From Annulohypoxylon bovei var. microspora (lineage: Eukaryota; Ascomycota; Sordariomycetes; Xylariales; Hypoxylaceae): a stretch of 64,000 bases of DNA. Below are positions 21,987 through 33,892 of this stretch, one piece after another. Location of the stretch: NCBI GenBank assembly GCA_022836615.1, contig MU405321.1, positions 1-64,000 on the forward strand, written 5' to 3'. The position numbers and the translations under genes are program-made. The notes beneath the pieces are model-generated. The model had not been told where the DNA came from. It did not search any database and saw nothing but the letters and a program-made list of their open reading frames with translations. Each line of letters opens with the position of its first letter. The stretch's first letter is position 1.

Positions 21987-22724
21987 ATGGCTATGTCTAA
22001 TATATCGATGCCATCCTTCGATTTCACCAAAGACGAGAAATCTGAAAATGAAAACCACATAAACTACCTCCTCTACCGTAGCATGGAGCTACTCGATAGC
22101 TACAGGAAGAAGCATTCTGCCTTCGACCTGCACGACGCCTCCGTTGCGATCCAAGATGCGCTAGCTATGGCTAATGACCCGGGTGCATGTGAGTCTCCCC
22201 CCCTCGCTAAATGCTACCTCAGTCAGGGACACATTCTAGGAGCGATGGAGCAGTATCCAGAGGCCCGTAACGCGTATCGAAAGGCCGCAAAAGCACCTCC
22301 ATACAATTCCCTAGACCGCGCTGCTTCGGAACAGGCTGCTGATTGGGCGGCGAAAATGGACCAAAGAGTTCGCGACGGGAAGAGAAAAGGGGGTATATGG
22401 CCAGATATTTACCAAGCCGGCTCCTCAACTGCTAACCCGGTCCAGCCTCCTGGTGATATCCTTGCTGAAACTTTTAAAAAGGTTGGTCTTTATCATGCTC
22501 AGCCCCCAGTTAAAGACGTAGGTGCGAGAAAGACTCCTCAGTTTGAAAGGCCTCAGCTTCGCAATTCACCTCGACCACAGCGGCTCGTTCCATGCAAAGA
22601 AGGATGGACAGCGGAAGGGGTGCATACCCCTGTTCTTGACCACAGAGGCATGCTCTTGCCGTCGTCGCCTGTTAGGTCTTTTAAAGAGCACCTTGCAATT
22701 AGGACCGCTATGAAAAGGACATAA
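21987..22724 (+). CDS. Hypothetical 245-aa protein with a TPR-like helical repeat
   Basis: A single intronless frame. Residues 25-110 read as paired amphipathic helices with a TPR-like signature (ALAKCYLSQGHILGAMEQYPEARNAY pattern, broken here: PPLAKCYLSQGHILG, then MEQYPEARNAYRKAA). The rest is basic, Pro-rich and probably disordered. There is no signal peptide or membrane span. Weak alternatives are a small tetratricopeptide adaptor or a lineage-specific orphan. A second in-frame Met lies at residue 3, so the exact start is uncertain by two codons. No neighbour suggests a role. Confidence 0.65.
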   Translation: MAMSNISMPSFDFTKDEKSENENHINYLLYRSMELLDSYRKKHSAFDLHDASVAIQDALAMANDPGACESPPLAKCYLSQGHILGAMEQYPEARNAYRKAAKAPPYNSLDRAASEQAADWAAKMDQRVRDGKRKGGIWPDIYQAGSSTANPVQPPGDILAETFKKVGLYHAQPPVKDVGARKTPQFERPQLRNSPRPQRLVPCKEGWTAEGVHTPVLDHRGMLLPSSPVRSFKEHLAIRTAMKRT

Positions 22725-23403
22725 TCATAGCTCTAACTACCATCACAGATACTATCGTTGTGTAAAATATAGAATTATTTAAATATGCCTTAGGTAGGTG
22801 TAATGTAAACTTAATTCGATAAATCCTTGTATCCCATATTTGAAATTCGAGGTAAAGTTTGGACATACAAGTGTGCTTTCTCTTATCTTTCCTTGTTCCC
22901 TCTCAATAAATTTCAATGAGTATGCCTTAAATCAGATGCTAGTAAGATTTTCTGTCTTAATATGATTTTTTAGGATGGCTCTATTGAGTGGAAAAGAGCG
23001 GTAACCCCTGATTTTAGACCAAATCGGCTCCATATTTACACAGATGTTACTATTGTTTAGGTACAGCGGGAAAACTCCCATTTCTGTTATATAATAGCGG
23101 AAGATCGTCGGCATCGAGCATAAGTCCGTTCCGAAATACCTTTGAGGTGGTAGGCTTTTAAGAGTATTTTTTACAAATTTTCAAGATCAGTGATTGTGTC
23201 AAGAGAAAATGACCTTGATCCAGCCATAAAAATATGTCAAATTATGCATGCTATTGATTTCACAAAAACTAGCATTTCCGCTTTGCTTCCTTAACTCCTA
23301 GTCGTGCTACCTTTGGTGTATCATTAATCGTATTAACCCGGTTTGTCCTGCGATGTCTTCATAAGTAGGCGTTCATGTTGCGTTAACTCTTGGCATCAAA
23401 TGC
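22725..23403. other. Convergent AT-rich spacer
   Basis: About 680 bp between the stop codons of the TPR-like gene and the MARVEL gene. It is AT-rich and without coding signal, and should contain both 3' UTRs. Confidence 0.6.
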
Positions 23404-23953
23404 TTAGACAGCTGAAGTGGAGCGCGAATGGCCACCGTAGCCACGGTGCCAATCAGAGATAACGTTAAAGAGTAAGAAAAAGCTAATAAGAAAGGTTAGT
23501 GAGAACCCTCAATCAATAGTGTAATTAGAATGGACATACAAGGCAATGAAGCTGAAAGCCTCGACGGTATGAGTGAGGGGGCTGGCATAGTCAGAGCTCC
23601 AATCCTCTGCGGTGAAGACAACCGAGACAAGCCAGAGGTAAGAGAAGATGATGTTAAATAGGAGGATATATCCTGGATAGGTGCCAAGAATGAAGGAGAT
23701 CAGGAAGAATGCAACTGTGAGAACAGACTACAGAGGTCGACATTAGCGAACTTGGTTTTGATATTAGGTTTAGGGTATTTAGGAGTCTAGGACTTACAAT
23801 AACTTCCTCGTAGATTATGTGGTTGCCGACGTAGTTGTTCAGGGAGATGAAGTAGGACAGGATTCCCATCACAATGACAGCCGAGATCCAGATCAACGCA
23901 TTGCTGAAGAGGAAGAAGGGAGGGCCCGCAAACCGCGAGTCAGTTCGAGCCAT
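23404..23953 (-). CDS. MARVEL-domain four-helix membrane protein, 140 aa
   Basis: Three exons, 23953-23798, 23727-23540 and 23482-23404, all with consensus donors (GTAAGT, GTATGT) and matching phase. Four hydrophobic segments are visible: about residues 13-35 (FFLFSNALIWISAVIVMGIL), 50-70 (VLTVAFFLISFILGTYPGY), 72-92 (ILLFNIIFSYLWLVSVVF) and 108-125 (AFSFIALFFLLFNVISDW). This is the layout of small fungal MARVEL proteins, which organise plasma-membrane microdomains and vesicle membranes. The short cytosolic tail ends in Gly/Ser/Arg-rich sequence. The third exon restores the FNVISDW ending typical of the family; without it translation would stop eight codons after the second exon. The individual role is unknown. 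Confidence 0.82.
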
Positions 23954-25199
23954 GTTTGATAGTATTGATGAATGGTAGAAAGACTTGGGTTTGGGTTTGG
24001 CCTAGAAAAAACAACCAGTTGTCTCGGGGTGTGAATGAGAAGCCTGTGAGAATGATGGGTGTTCGGTCACGGTGAGGCAAAGTCAGGCAGAGAAGTCCAA
24101 TATATACATACCTAGGTCTAGGCCGGGTAACGGCTCTGCATGCTTGCGTCTTCGATATTTATGTGTGACTACACGTCAACGTGTGATGGGGTACCAGTAA
24201 GATCATTTTCTTGTTTCTTCGGGCTCGCTGGGCGGTTGGGGCCTATGAATGGCCTCTAACGATGTGGCAGACCGCAAGTTGGCGGACGCTAATGCACCGT
24301 GGATCTGTTTCGCCAAGCCATTAACAGCTTCGATTTGACCAATGCCGACGAATGAGGCTGAAATAGAGTACGTCATATATCACCAGACGTGGGCATTAAT
24401 AAAGAACATAAGATATTGATTTTGTTGTTTTTTTCGATGCATCGTACCCAGTACGTAATATCCCTTGATTGTCCAACGAGCGCGCCGAATTCCGGTTGTT
24501 TGGTTACCATATGAGGTTTCCCTCATATTATGTAAGGCACATAAGGCGTCATTGATATATTTATTATATGCATGCTATGTTTAGATGCATATATTTGTTT
24601 CGTTAGGAGATATATAAGACTAACGGATTCCTTTCTATCTTTACAATTTAAAAATCTTTTATCAATTCACCTTCCTTTTGTCTCCTGCCACAGTCAATCC
24701 TCGTCCAACGTTCTATCATTCAACAATTGACTATTGGCTATTTTCAATGTAAGATGGCCTTGTTCAATAATGACTGTCGATTTTCGCGAATTAAGTTCCT
24801 CGTTTATTCTCAATCTTAATAACAATGCATTCTTATGAGGTAAATAAGCTAGTTACATCAATGAGCTACAGTGTTTGGTTTTATAATGGAGAGGCAAATA
24901 TCCATCAATATATGACAAACCTTAGCCCGGTTCGTGGTGCAACTCACTACGATATAACTTTACAACATTCGAATGTGAAACTAATTTACTCTACTTATTA
25001 CTTTCTTAAGAGTCTTCAATTACTCCTCCTCGTCGCTTTGTTGAGGACTTCTAAGCCAGATATCGTGGGGGTGCTTAAATAAAGTGGACCACCCTGAAGA
25101 CTGCTTACAAATTCACAATCATGACCATTAGGTACATAAACCATACCAGCACTCGAATGAGAACAATATTTACTCACTTTCTAATAAGTAACTTCAACA
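23954..25199. other. AT-rich divergent spacer
   Basis: About 1.25 kb between the MARVEL gene (minus) and the zinc-cluster regulator (plus). Very AT-rich around 24530-24680. It should hold both promoters. The small open frame at 24825-25082 has no recognisable family and I do not count it as a gene. Confidence 0.6.
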
Positions 25200-26605
25200 A
25201 TGTCTATCAACACGATGCCTTTAGATGTGATCAAATTCTGTAACTTATGTAACAAACCTATTGCCACAGGTTAGCTACCACCCAATAGTGTAGAACCTCG
25301 ATTAGCATTCGTTGACCATGTTTCTCAGAATCTGCTTACAAGCGGCACGCTTCCTACTGTCGGCGCACTCGGGACCGTCCTAGAAAACGACCTCGTTCTT
25401 GCAAGGAATGCCATTCTGCCAAGGTCAAGTGTAGTTTTGAGCCCGAGTGCTCACGTTGCAAATACAAAGGCCTTCGTTGTATCTACGAAAAGCCTGTATC
25501 ATCGTCTCTTACTGCTAAAGAGAATGGTCAATCTGGCGGTCTACCAAGCCCAGCGGACAGCCATGGATTGATTATGGAAAGACCTATTTTCTCGTTGGCG
25601 CGTATATCTAGTAGATCCAGTATATCCAACTTCGGTTCTTCAACTAGCCTGGATGTGCCACCTTCGTCACCTCGGTCAATAGTTGCTCTTCGCGCCGACC
25701 CTGTCGCCCAGCAGAGCGCCAAATTTATCCTCGAATCTTTCCGAGCACTCCCCCTTACGATGGTCAGCAGGGAGGCATTCTCGTGGTTTAGTCATGGGTA
25801 CTGGTTTCAGCCTAAGCTCCTTCAGAATATCGCCAGGTGCTCGGAAGTTGCGAACCTGTATGTCGACCGCAAATCACTCCCAGCAGATTCGTTTTGGACG
25901 ATAATCAACCAAGAAAACCGACGGTTTCTTCGAGAACTTCCCAGCTGCTCTTTAAGAGAAGTGCTGTCAGGCATGCAAGCACAGATTGTGTATATGATAA
26001 TGTTCGCTCTCGACAACATTTCTTCGCACGATACTCCAGAGATCACCCTCCAGATGCTTATGACATTTGAGGTACGTCTTGACGAACTTGGGAATATTAA
26101 ACGAGGACTAACCCAATCAGCTTTATGGCAAAAAGGCCTTTGAACTCGACTGCAATGTGTGGTTTCCTCTGGATGATCCCAATATGACCTGGGAGGATTG
26201 GGTTTATATTGAGACACAACGGAGGTAGGCTAGCCTGACCTCTTCCATACCTAGCCATGAACTACTCCTTTGTTCTAACATGAGCGCAGATGCACGACTA
26301 CTTGGTTTCTCCTAAGTCGCGTGATAGACCTAAAATTCGGAGTTATGTGTTCTAGTGTCAGCAACTGTCGCAGACTTCAACTTCCCGCCCCTGGATCACT
26401 CTGGAATGCTAGAACACGGGGAGAGTGGGAAGCGGCCCGACAGATCCATTGCCGTGATCAAATGAAGCTGCTACGGACATTTGGCGATCTGATAGAAGCA
26501 CGTTCATGTCCTCCTAACTCGGATCACGGCCAAGAGCTGAACAGGTGGCATGCCAGTTGCGACAAGTTAGGCTTACTACTGGCATTAGCCACAACCATGG
26601 TTTGA
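25200..26605 (+). CDS. Fungal transcription factor with C2H2-like finger plus Zn2Cys6 cluster
   Basis: Four exons, 25200-25269, 25329-26071, 26121-26224 and 26290-26605, encode 410 aa. The N-terminal finger (residues 14-35) reads FCNLCNKPIAT|ESAYKRHASYC, interrupted by the first intron. It is followed at about residues 48-75 by a canonical zinc cluster, CKECHSAKVKCSFEPEC then CSRCKYKGLRC (spacing C-x2-C-x6-C-x5-C-x2-C-x6-C). This fused finger pair defines a common ascomycete regulator family whose remainder is a fungal-specific regulatory domain. At 410 aa it is on the short side. It acts in the nucleus. Its stop is 157 bp from the convergent arylsulfatase stop, which with the transporter beyond suggests a local regulator of sulfate-ester use. 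That link is inference. Confidence 0.9.
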
Positions 26606-26761
26606 ACCATGAAGTCACCCTGCGAGCCGACGTACTCGCTAGGTATTATACTATAAATCCAATAAAATATTCATTAACTATCCTCGTAAGACCAAACCCG
26701 TTATGTTTTCCCAGATGTCCTCAAGGTATGAAAGAAATGGTAATGTCACTATATGAGCAGC

Positions 26762-28662
26762 CTAAGTCCATTCGTTCCATTTAGGGTCAAAAATAGAAAG
26801 GAGGCCATCATGTTCGAACTGGGGACCCTCGGCATCGAGTATGAACCCCATCTCGCACCTATCAAACTCGATCTTCCTCGACTCGTCTTCATATAAAGAG
26901 TCAAAGCGTGGGGAAAGCGCATCGCGCAGACTGCCGACGTTGCCGGCCGGGTGGAGGGCTCGCCAGGGGTCAATACAAGTCGCTGCTTTACACGACTTCA
27001 GAACGAAGAGCAGGGAATCCAACCTTGCAACAACCTTGTCAAGCGGTGCTCCGGCAATCATCTCTGGGGCTATCTCGTCAGGATGTAAGAGATTGACCAT
27101 CTGTCCCGGGTCCCTCGTTAGGTCGTGTAGCTCGTGATCCCCGTTGCACCATACTTGATAATGTAGGTCGTACGTCTCGCTGATGACGCGAAGAGCTTTA
27201 TAGGTGTTATTTGAGTGCAGCCTTGGATAGGACTCAAGTACCTGGCCCTCGTTGGAAGCAAATCCCCAATGCTCCACTGTTACATGTTCGTGACGAGTTT
27301 CTTTGGCCTGTGTTAGACTATCTTCCGTGAGTGGGATCGAAAGTCCGTCAAAGTCACCCTTCAGAGGAATGCCTGCTATCTCTAATAAGGTAGGAGCCAT
27401 GTCGGTGTGGGTGGTTACGATATCACTAATTGATCTCTTAGGAACGCCCGGTCCTCTGACAATGAGCGGAATGTTGACATCCTCCTCAAAGCTACACTGC
27501 TTCGCGGGTTGCATCCGATGCTGGCCGATGTGATAACCATTGTCTGTGGTATAAATGATATACGTGTTATCCAGGAGTCCAAGATCGTGAAGGCGACCAA
27601 CAATGGAATCCACAATCTCATCAACGCTCTGGAGAGTTCGAAGTCGCTGGACATAGAAGTGGTCATTATAATCAACCGTCTTCTGGCTCTGCTTTGGCAG
27701 CTTCCGGATCCAACTAGCACCTGATGGTTTATCTGGATTAAAATTTGCTGTACGCGGGACTTTAACACCTTCGAAGAGCTTGGCGTGCCTCTCTGCCGGT
27801 ACAGGTGGCGAGAAATCGATATCTTCTAAGTCGCTATGGTTACCATCTTTAAACACAGGGGACCACAGGTTTGCATGTGGTGAGACGGGGGCAACTCCGA
27901 GGAAAAACGGCTTTCCAGCTTTGTGTGCTTCATCCAGTAACCCTAGAGCTTTCTCTGCTAGCACATCAACACTATGTCTCCCCTCAAAGCTCACTGGCGG
28001 GTCCTTGTTTCGTTGATATGTACTGTTTAAATATGAATATGTGAACGGGTCAAGAAGAAAGTCCTACAACAGTCAGCATTTGAATCTCCTTATATCAGGA
28101 GACTCACGGAAGAAGTCCAACCAGCAGCGTACGGCGAGTTGTAGTTATCAACAGAGTGCGCATTGAACAACTTTCCAGTGTAGTAAGTATTGTAACCAGA
28201 CTTCTGCAGCCAGACCGGGAGATATTTTTCGTTAAGTCCCTGACTAACAAATTTCGGATAGCCTCCTAGGAACCTATAAGCAGCAGTTAGATATAGGTTA
28301 CGACATTTTCACATACCGTAAGGCGGAACCACGTTTGTAACGTTTGTGTTATGAGCTGCCTTGCCAGTCCATAGGGTCACACGAGAAGGACAGCAGAGGG
28401 CAGTCGTGCAGAAATGTCGCTTAAATAAAGTGCCTTGATCGATTAGATGCTTCTGTACAAATGGCATATAGTTAAGAGAGTTCATATGAAGGTCCTGATC
28501 ATCAGTAAGAATGAAAATGATGTTAGGGCGCAGTCGTCCCTTATTTGTTCGGCCATTTGCAGGTGTGATAGGCTTCTGGTTGGCAGGCCCGAATACCGAA
28601 CCACACACAAAGCATGGGCAACATAGTATTGCTATGAAAATAATACAGCATAAAATTCGCAT
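26762..28662 (-). CDS. Secreted arylsulfatase
   Basis: Three exons, 28662-28317, 28265-28108 and 28063-26762, encode 601 aa. Residues 1-22 are a hydrophobic signal peptide (ILCCIIFIAILCCPCFVCG). Metal ligands DDQD lie near residue 54, and the formylglycine motif CCPSR (C90-x-P-S-R) is intact, followed by TLWTGK. Later sulfatase signatures are GYNTYYTGK in exon 2, and GVAPVSPH and TTDNGYHIG..QH in exon 3. The enzyme hydrolyses sulfate monoesters, releasing inorganic sulfate outside the cell or at the cell surface. Fungal formylglycine formation is less well understood than in animals, so activation is inferred. It is divergent from an AstA-like anion transporter (705 bp between starts), an arrangement that fits a sulfate-release and uptake pair. 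Confidence 0.93.
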
Positions 28663-29367
28663 GGTGACAGTTGACTCAACTCTAGGCCATATAATTTGAC
28701 CTCTTGTGAATGATATTTAATAGTAAAAGATGACGTGGGAAATGAATGCTAGGTAGCTATAATAACAAGAAACCCCCCTTTACATCAGGTACGCAACTAC
28801 AATAGTATCACAGTAAATGTGTCGAGAGCTTAGTCATGGGGGTGCTAGGTCGAGATTTAAGTGTGTATATTTCTAAGTAAAAGAGCGAAGCTCTCGAGTC
28901 AAGAGCCCATATAAATAAGGACTCTTACTAAGCTAAATTGTGTAACAGGAAAGCGGGCAACGCTCTCCATCCTTGCCTTAACCACTTACCTAGGTACCTA
29001 GGTACTTACACGCTGATGCTATTCTAGTAGGGTGGAAAATAGCAGTAAGGTTTCGAGGCAAGATAAATTGGTCACCTATATTACCCTACATGGCCCCCTC
29101 ATTTCACGTCCTAATATTGACGAGTTACATGCGACGCAGTCTTCTGAAGTCATCGACCTCTCTGCCGAGTAGTTACCCCGCATTATCGATGGCGACATAT
29201 CTACTGATACGTTGTAAAAGCTACATAGGCATGTAGCTATAGTCTATAGAGGCTGTCTATGTTTCCGGAGTCTTACTTGAGTAGGTAATGAGTGAAGAAT
29301 AGATCACCATTGAGAGTTCAAAACGACATCGATAGAGACGAACGGGTCTTCATAGAACACTTCTACT
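28663..29367. promoter_or_regulatory. Shared divergent promoter of arylsulfatase and AstA-like transporter
   Basis: A 705-bp AT-rich region between two outward-facing starts. ACCTAGGTACCTAGGTAC motifs occur near 28988-29005, as in many spacers here. Co-regulation of the pair is plausible from position. No binding site of a known sulfur regulator could be identified with confidence by eye. Confidence 0.5.
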
Positions 29368-31586
29368 ATGGCGACCGTCATCCCAGTAGAAATATCCGAG
29401 AAATTAACCTTAGCTAATGATGCTGAACTTGGTCCTGACGAAGAAAGGATCGATGATGCGATTCCTCCGCTGGGGGCGATAGAAACGCATAAGCGACTCT
29501 GGTTTCAAAGACCAAAGCAGCACAACCTTAACGACATTGCAACACAGGTAAAAATAACTTCAGACATGGCGTTTCAAACAATGCCTAGGTAACACTGATG
29601 ATCAATAGCCAAGCGTCTATGACAACCCTGATATTGCACCACAATATAAACCCCGTGAGGACTGGTGAGACTGGTATCTGAGTGAAGCAGCAAACGTTCA
29701 CTAATATAATATAGGGAAAACCTTCATAGGTTTGATCCGAGAGCACGATGGACTTGGTCGGAGGAAAGTAAAGTTGTCTGGAAGGTTGATTGGCGCATCA
29801 TGGCCTGGACGGCCATCATGTTCACGGCGATGGAGTTAGACAGAGCAAATCTTGCTCAATCTCTGACGGACAATTTTCTAGAGGACATGCGTATGACTAC
29901 AGACGGTATGCTCATCTAGTCATAGAGACCCTGAGGCACTACTGAAGCTGAGAGCATCAAAGATTATAACCTCGGCAACACTGTCTACGCCCTATGCTTC
30001 CTGGCAGGGGAGTTCCCAGCCCAGTTGTTAGCAAAGTGGCTTGGACCCGACCGGTGGATCCCTTCTCAGATCGTTCTCTTCTCGGTAGTCTCTGCGTCTC
30101 AGTTCGCACTTAACGACCGCACGTCTTTTCTTGTCTGTCGTGCGTTGCTAGCATTCTTACAAGGAGGTTTCATCCCAGAGGTAGGTACGCCAAGTCCAAT
30201 CCTAAACATATGTCCTTTGATCTAAGATATTCCGTAACCAGTGCGTGCTGTACCTTTCGTACTTCTACAAGCACCACGAATTAACCATTCGCCTGGGATT
30301 TTTCTGGACTGGTATGTTCATCGCTGACATAGTCGCGGCGATCGTCGCATATGGAATTCTTCATATGCGAGGAGTTGAGGGTCGCTCGGGCTGGCGTTGG
30401 CTTTTTCTAATAGAGGTAAGAGTGATTAACATCGAATGACGACACGAACTAAGTCTTCCAAGGGGCTCATAACCGGAACCATTGGGCTTTTATCCTTCAT
30501 CATGATGCCACCAGGCCCAACCGAAACAGCAAGTTGGTCTCGAGGAAAAGACGGCTGGTTTACAGCACGGTATGACACGGCTACCCCTATTCACACATAG
30601 TCAGTAGGGAGCACCTACCTAGTTGCTAACTTACCCAGCGAGGAGATCATCATGGTCAACAGGATTATCCGAGACGATCCGAGCAAAGGGACGATGCACA
30701 ACCGACAACCCATCACCCCCAAACTATTGTGGAAGAGTTTGACTGATATTGATCTCTGGTGGTTATTTCCTCCCCTTAGCCGTAAAAGTTTACTGACATC
30801 AACCAAGGCCCCTTTACGGCATCGGGTTAACCTTCAACATCCCGACCTTCTCGCCACAACAGTACCTCAGCCTATCCTTACGAGGTCTAGGCTTCGATAC
30901 TTTTCAGACTAACCTCTTATCAATCCCGTACTTAGTTCTGAAAAGTGCGAACGCCCTTCCATCCGCCAGAGTCCAGCTAACATGTGTCGCAGTCGTTAAC
31001 ATGATAGCTCTGGCCACCCTCGCAGAGTACACGGGGCAACTTGCTGCGTGCGCATCGATTTTCCAGTTTTGGTGTTTGCCGTTCCTCATCTACTTGCGAG
31101 TCGTAGATACGACGAAGGTGTCGAAATGGTTAACGTGGGGGATGATCTCACTATTAATAGCAGCTCCGCTCGGTGAGTCATTGCACATCCAGCATACCTT
31201 GCGCAAAAGGGGGCGAACTGTCAGGCTAATAATTAAAAAAAGGTCATCCAGTTCAGGTTGGCTGGATCTCCCGCAACTCGAACACCGTCCGGTCAAGAGC
31301 TGTAGGCGCCGCGCTTTACAACATGTTCCTGCAAGCAGGCGTGATCATTTCATCCAACATTTACCGCTCCGACGACGCTCCGCTGTACAGGAGAGGAAAT
31401 AGTATCTTGATCGGAATCCTGGGATTGAATTTGGTGCTCTATGTACTGGCGAAGACGTACTACATATGGCGGAACCGCGAGAGAGAACGCAAGTGGAATA
31501 CCATGACTTCCGAGGAGAAGTTAGTCTATCTTGCCGACCACCAAGATGCTGGGAACAAGAGACTGGACTTCAGGTTAGCCTCTTAA
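29368..31586 (+). CDS. MFS anion:cation symporter, AstA/Dal5-like (alternative sulfate transporter type)
   Basis: Nine exons: 29368-29547, 29609-29664, 29715-29905, 29963-30180, 30242-30415, 30463-30569, 30639-30758, 30808-31172 and 31243-31586, giving 584 aa. Sequence landmarks are WENLHRFDPRARWTW before the first helix, MELDRANLAQS at the end of TM1, DYNLGNTVY, GPDRWIPSQ, LQGGFIPE, RLGFFWT, WRWLFLIEG, and SRNSNTVRSRAVGAALYNM in the C-terminal half. This fits the anion:cation symporter family, and the N-terminal and cytosolic-loop sequence most resembles the AstA alternative sulfate transporter branch, as recalled from the family. About 12 membrane spans are expected. It sits in the plasma membrane and probably imports an organic or inorganic sulfur anion. 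Its pairing with an arylsulfatase supports this. Its stop is 58 bp from the stop of the convergent PAQR gene. Confidence 0.88.
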
Positions 31587-31644
31587 ACACTAGCAATAAC
31601 TCCAGCGGGGGGGTTGGGGATAATCCAAAGAGCTCTCTACCTTT

Positions 31645-32937
31645 TCAAAAATTCAAATGAGATATGTGCTCCGTACACACCCCAGCATATTGGTGATGAA
31701 AGTCAAAAGCTTGCAACATAGCCTTCGTGTACGCCAGAGCAGCGAAAACCACCATGACATGCATCACCTGATGACTAGCGCCAAGCAAATCAAACACCCT
31801 GGGATACCATCGTTCCGGAAACTGCAATTTCATTAGCAGCTAGACGCTAACATCTAGGAAATCCGATACAGACCTTCATAGCATATACCACCACACCCGT
31901 ACCGTTACACAGAGCAGTAGCCCCTATCCAAGAGAGCCCAACCCGGAGGTTCTGCTCCTCGAACCCGTACTTTAGGATTCCGATCAAGTTAGGTGTAATG
32001 ACGGAACAGAATCCAAAAGTGGCAAACAGGACAGCCCGCACATTTCCAAGATGGGGCCCACCGATCAGAGGATGGAAAGTAGCAAGCGAGCACAGCGCAG
32101 CGAGCGCGGTGTTCAAAGCCCAGTATGCTACCCGGCCGCTCGAATCGCACGGCATGCTGTAGTAGATGAGAGGCACGTTCGCCCCCCACATCAGCAGTAG
32201 GATGCCCTGGTAGTCGAGCTTGACCCCGAGGGAGTACACGGCTTCACTGTGACACATGAATGTATGGAAGCTAGGCCTCTGTTAGATACTGTATGCTTAG
32301 AAGGCTATTTCGCAGGCTTACAGGGTCGAAAAGGTGAAACAGACACCGACGCCTAGGAAGTATACGCTGCAGACTATGATATCGGCCGTAGTCGCGAGCC
32401 TATATCGCGGCGGGACCTCGGTCCTGAAGACGTACAGCGGTAGAGCTAGGAAGAGAAGTGCTCCTATGATATGGGAGAAAATGTTGACTGTTATCTGTTA
32501 GCAAAAGCTTCCTTCTTACCGTGGCGTTGATCGAACCCGTCTCATTATGGATGTACGACCAGCTGTGCAGACATGACCACAACGAAGCACATTCTGGTCG
32601 GTATCCGGTCCGCAAATGCTCGCTTCCATGCCTGATTAACGCTACAGATGAGCACAAGATTTCCCACGGTTTCTGTGCAGGCTGCTTACTGCTTCCAGGG
32701 GGCTATACGAATAGGTAAGCCGACGAAGCCGAATTCAGTCAGTGATATGCATGGTGAGCACATACGTAGATTCTCCCACTCCACCAACCGTATCAACTTC
32801 TTACCATGTCGCGTGTCTGGTGCGTTTTGCTGATGCGCGTGCGCCAACATCGCATTAGGATGGCGGCCTTTCAATCTCTTCTCTCTAAGACCCTTCGTGA
32901 CAAGGGCCTGAAAGCCCGAGCCCTGCTGGATTGCCAT
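31645..32937 (-). CDS. PAQR/Izh family seven-helix membrane protein (hemolysin III-related)
   Basis: Five exons, 32937-32766, 32641-32537, 32487-32322, 32270-31874 and 31821-31645, encode 338 aa. Diagnostic motifs are GYRPE near residue 70, HNETVNIFSH (completed only by splicing across a 49-nt intron), FSTLFHTFMCHSE, VKLDYQGI and ASHQVMHVMVV. The His and Asp residues in the last three form the family's zinc site. Relatives are yeast Izh proteins and animal adiponectin receptors, seven-span proteins linked to lipid and zinc homeostasis and sometimes ceramidase activity. The membrane is likely ER or plasma membrane. The C-terminal end is short. A competing donor (GTAAGA) near 32518 would leave only a 25-nt intron, so I preferred the donor at 32536. 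Confidence 0.9.
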
Positions 32938-33892
32938 GTTCCTCCGTCCCTCGTGTTATTTGATATCCCATTCATGCATAATTAAAGTTGAAAATGAAGG
33001 TGTATTTACCGACAGCGGCATCTTAATAACGCGATGCAACCCTCCGCACCCCCCTGTCATCAGTGAAACGACCGCCTCTCCGCCCGCAATTGTGCGTGTG
33101 TAGCAGTCCACGAGCTTAACTGGGGACAAGATGCGCTCTGACCTGTTAAGCATTAGATGGCCCACAACAGCTACTTACAGAACACGACAATTAATCAAAA
33201 TAGCCTCCAAGGTTGGAATTATAGGTATTCAATGTACTATATAGGTACCTACCTAAGGTACTGTTTTGCTGCCGCTGATTGTCGGTATCTGTCTAAAGCA
33301 GTGCCCCAGCGCCACCATGGTAGAATATACTCCATGGGTCGAGGTCCGGTGAACGCTTCAATTCAATCGGTGTCGGCATTGCCCACCTACCTCGTACTCC
33401 AATACATCAAATTCACCCAACGCCTCATCTCAGCCGTGTCAGTTTATCAATAAACCCGATCCACGTTATCCATCATCATAATACAATCCACAATCCACAA
33501 TCACTCCCAAAACCACGGCCAGGTAAGTAGCAAGTGAGCCGTAAATTCGATACATGCAGCCTACTCTATATTGCGTCGGGGGTATCTATACACCAGTTTT
33601 CTAAGCCCAAACAAAAAAGATCGCAGCCTCGCTCGCTCGTCTGCTTGCCGTTCCGCCAAAAGAACCTGCTTGCAAGTCATATGATATATATACGTATGCT
33701 TCGCAATGCTAGAAGAGCGTTCTCCCTGAACGCCGGCTTATCCCATTCCAAAAAAAAAATATACCGGCTTTGTAGGCCGGGAACGAAACATCATCTCGTT
33801 AGTCTAGTAGACATAATCACCCGTCCCTCATTCCTCGTCCTATTCCGTCCTATTCCATCCCATCCCATCCCAGCCCATTCCATCCCATTTCA
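32938..33892. other. Spacer with CCATCC-type minisatellite near its right end
   Basis: About 950 bp between the PAQR start and the P4-ATPase stop, both on minus. It contains the PAQR promoter and the ATPase 3' UTR. A low-complexity tract of TCCTATTCC and CATCC units lies at about 33830-33892, immediately downstream of the ATPase stop codon. Nothing coding is seen. Confidence 0.6.

Noticed and set aside
24825..25082. 85-codon protein in the spacer before the zinc-cluster regulator
   Set aside because: AT-rich chance frame with no motif.
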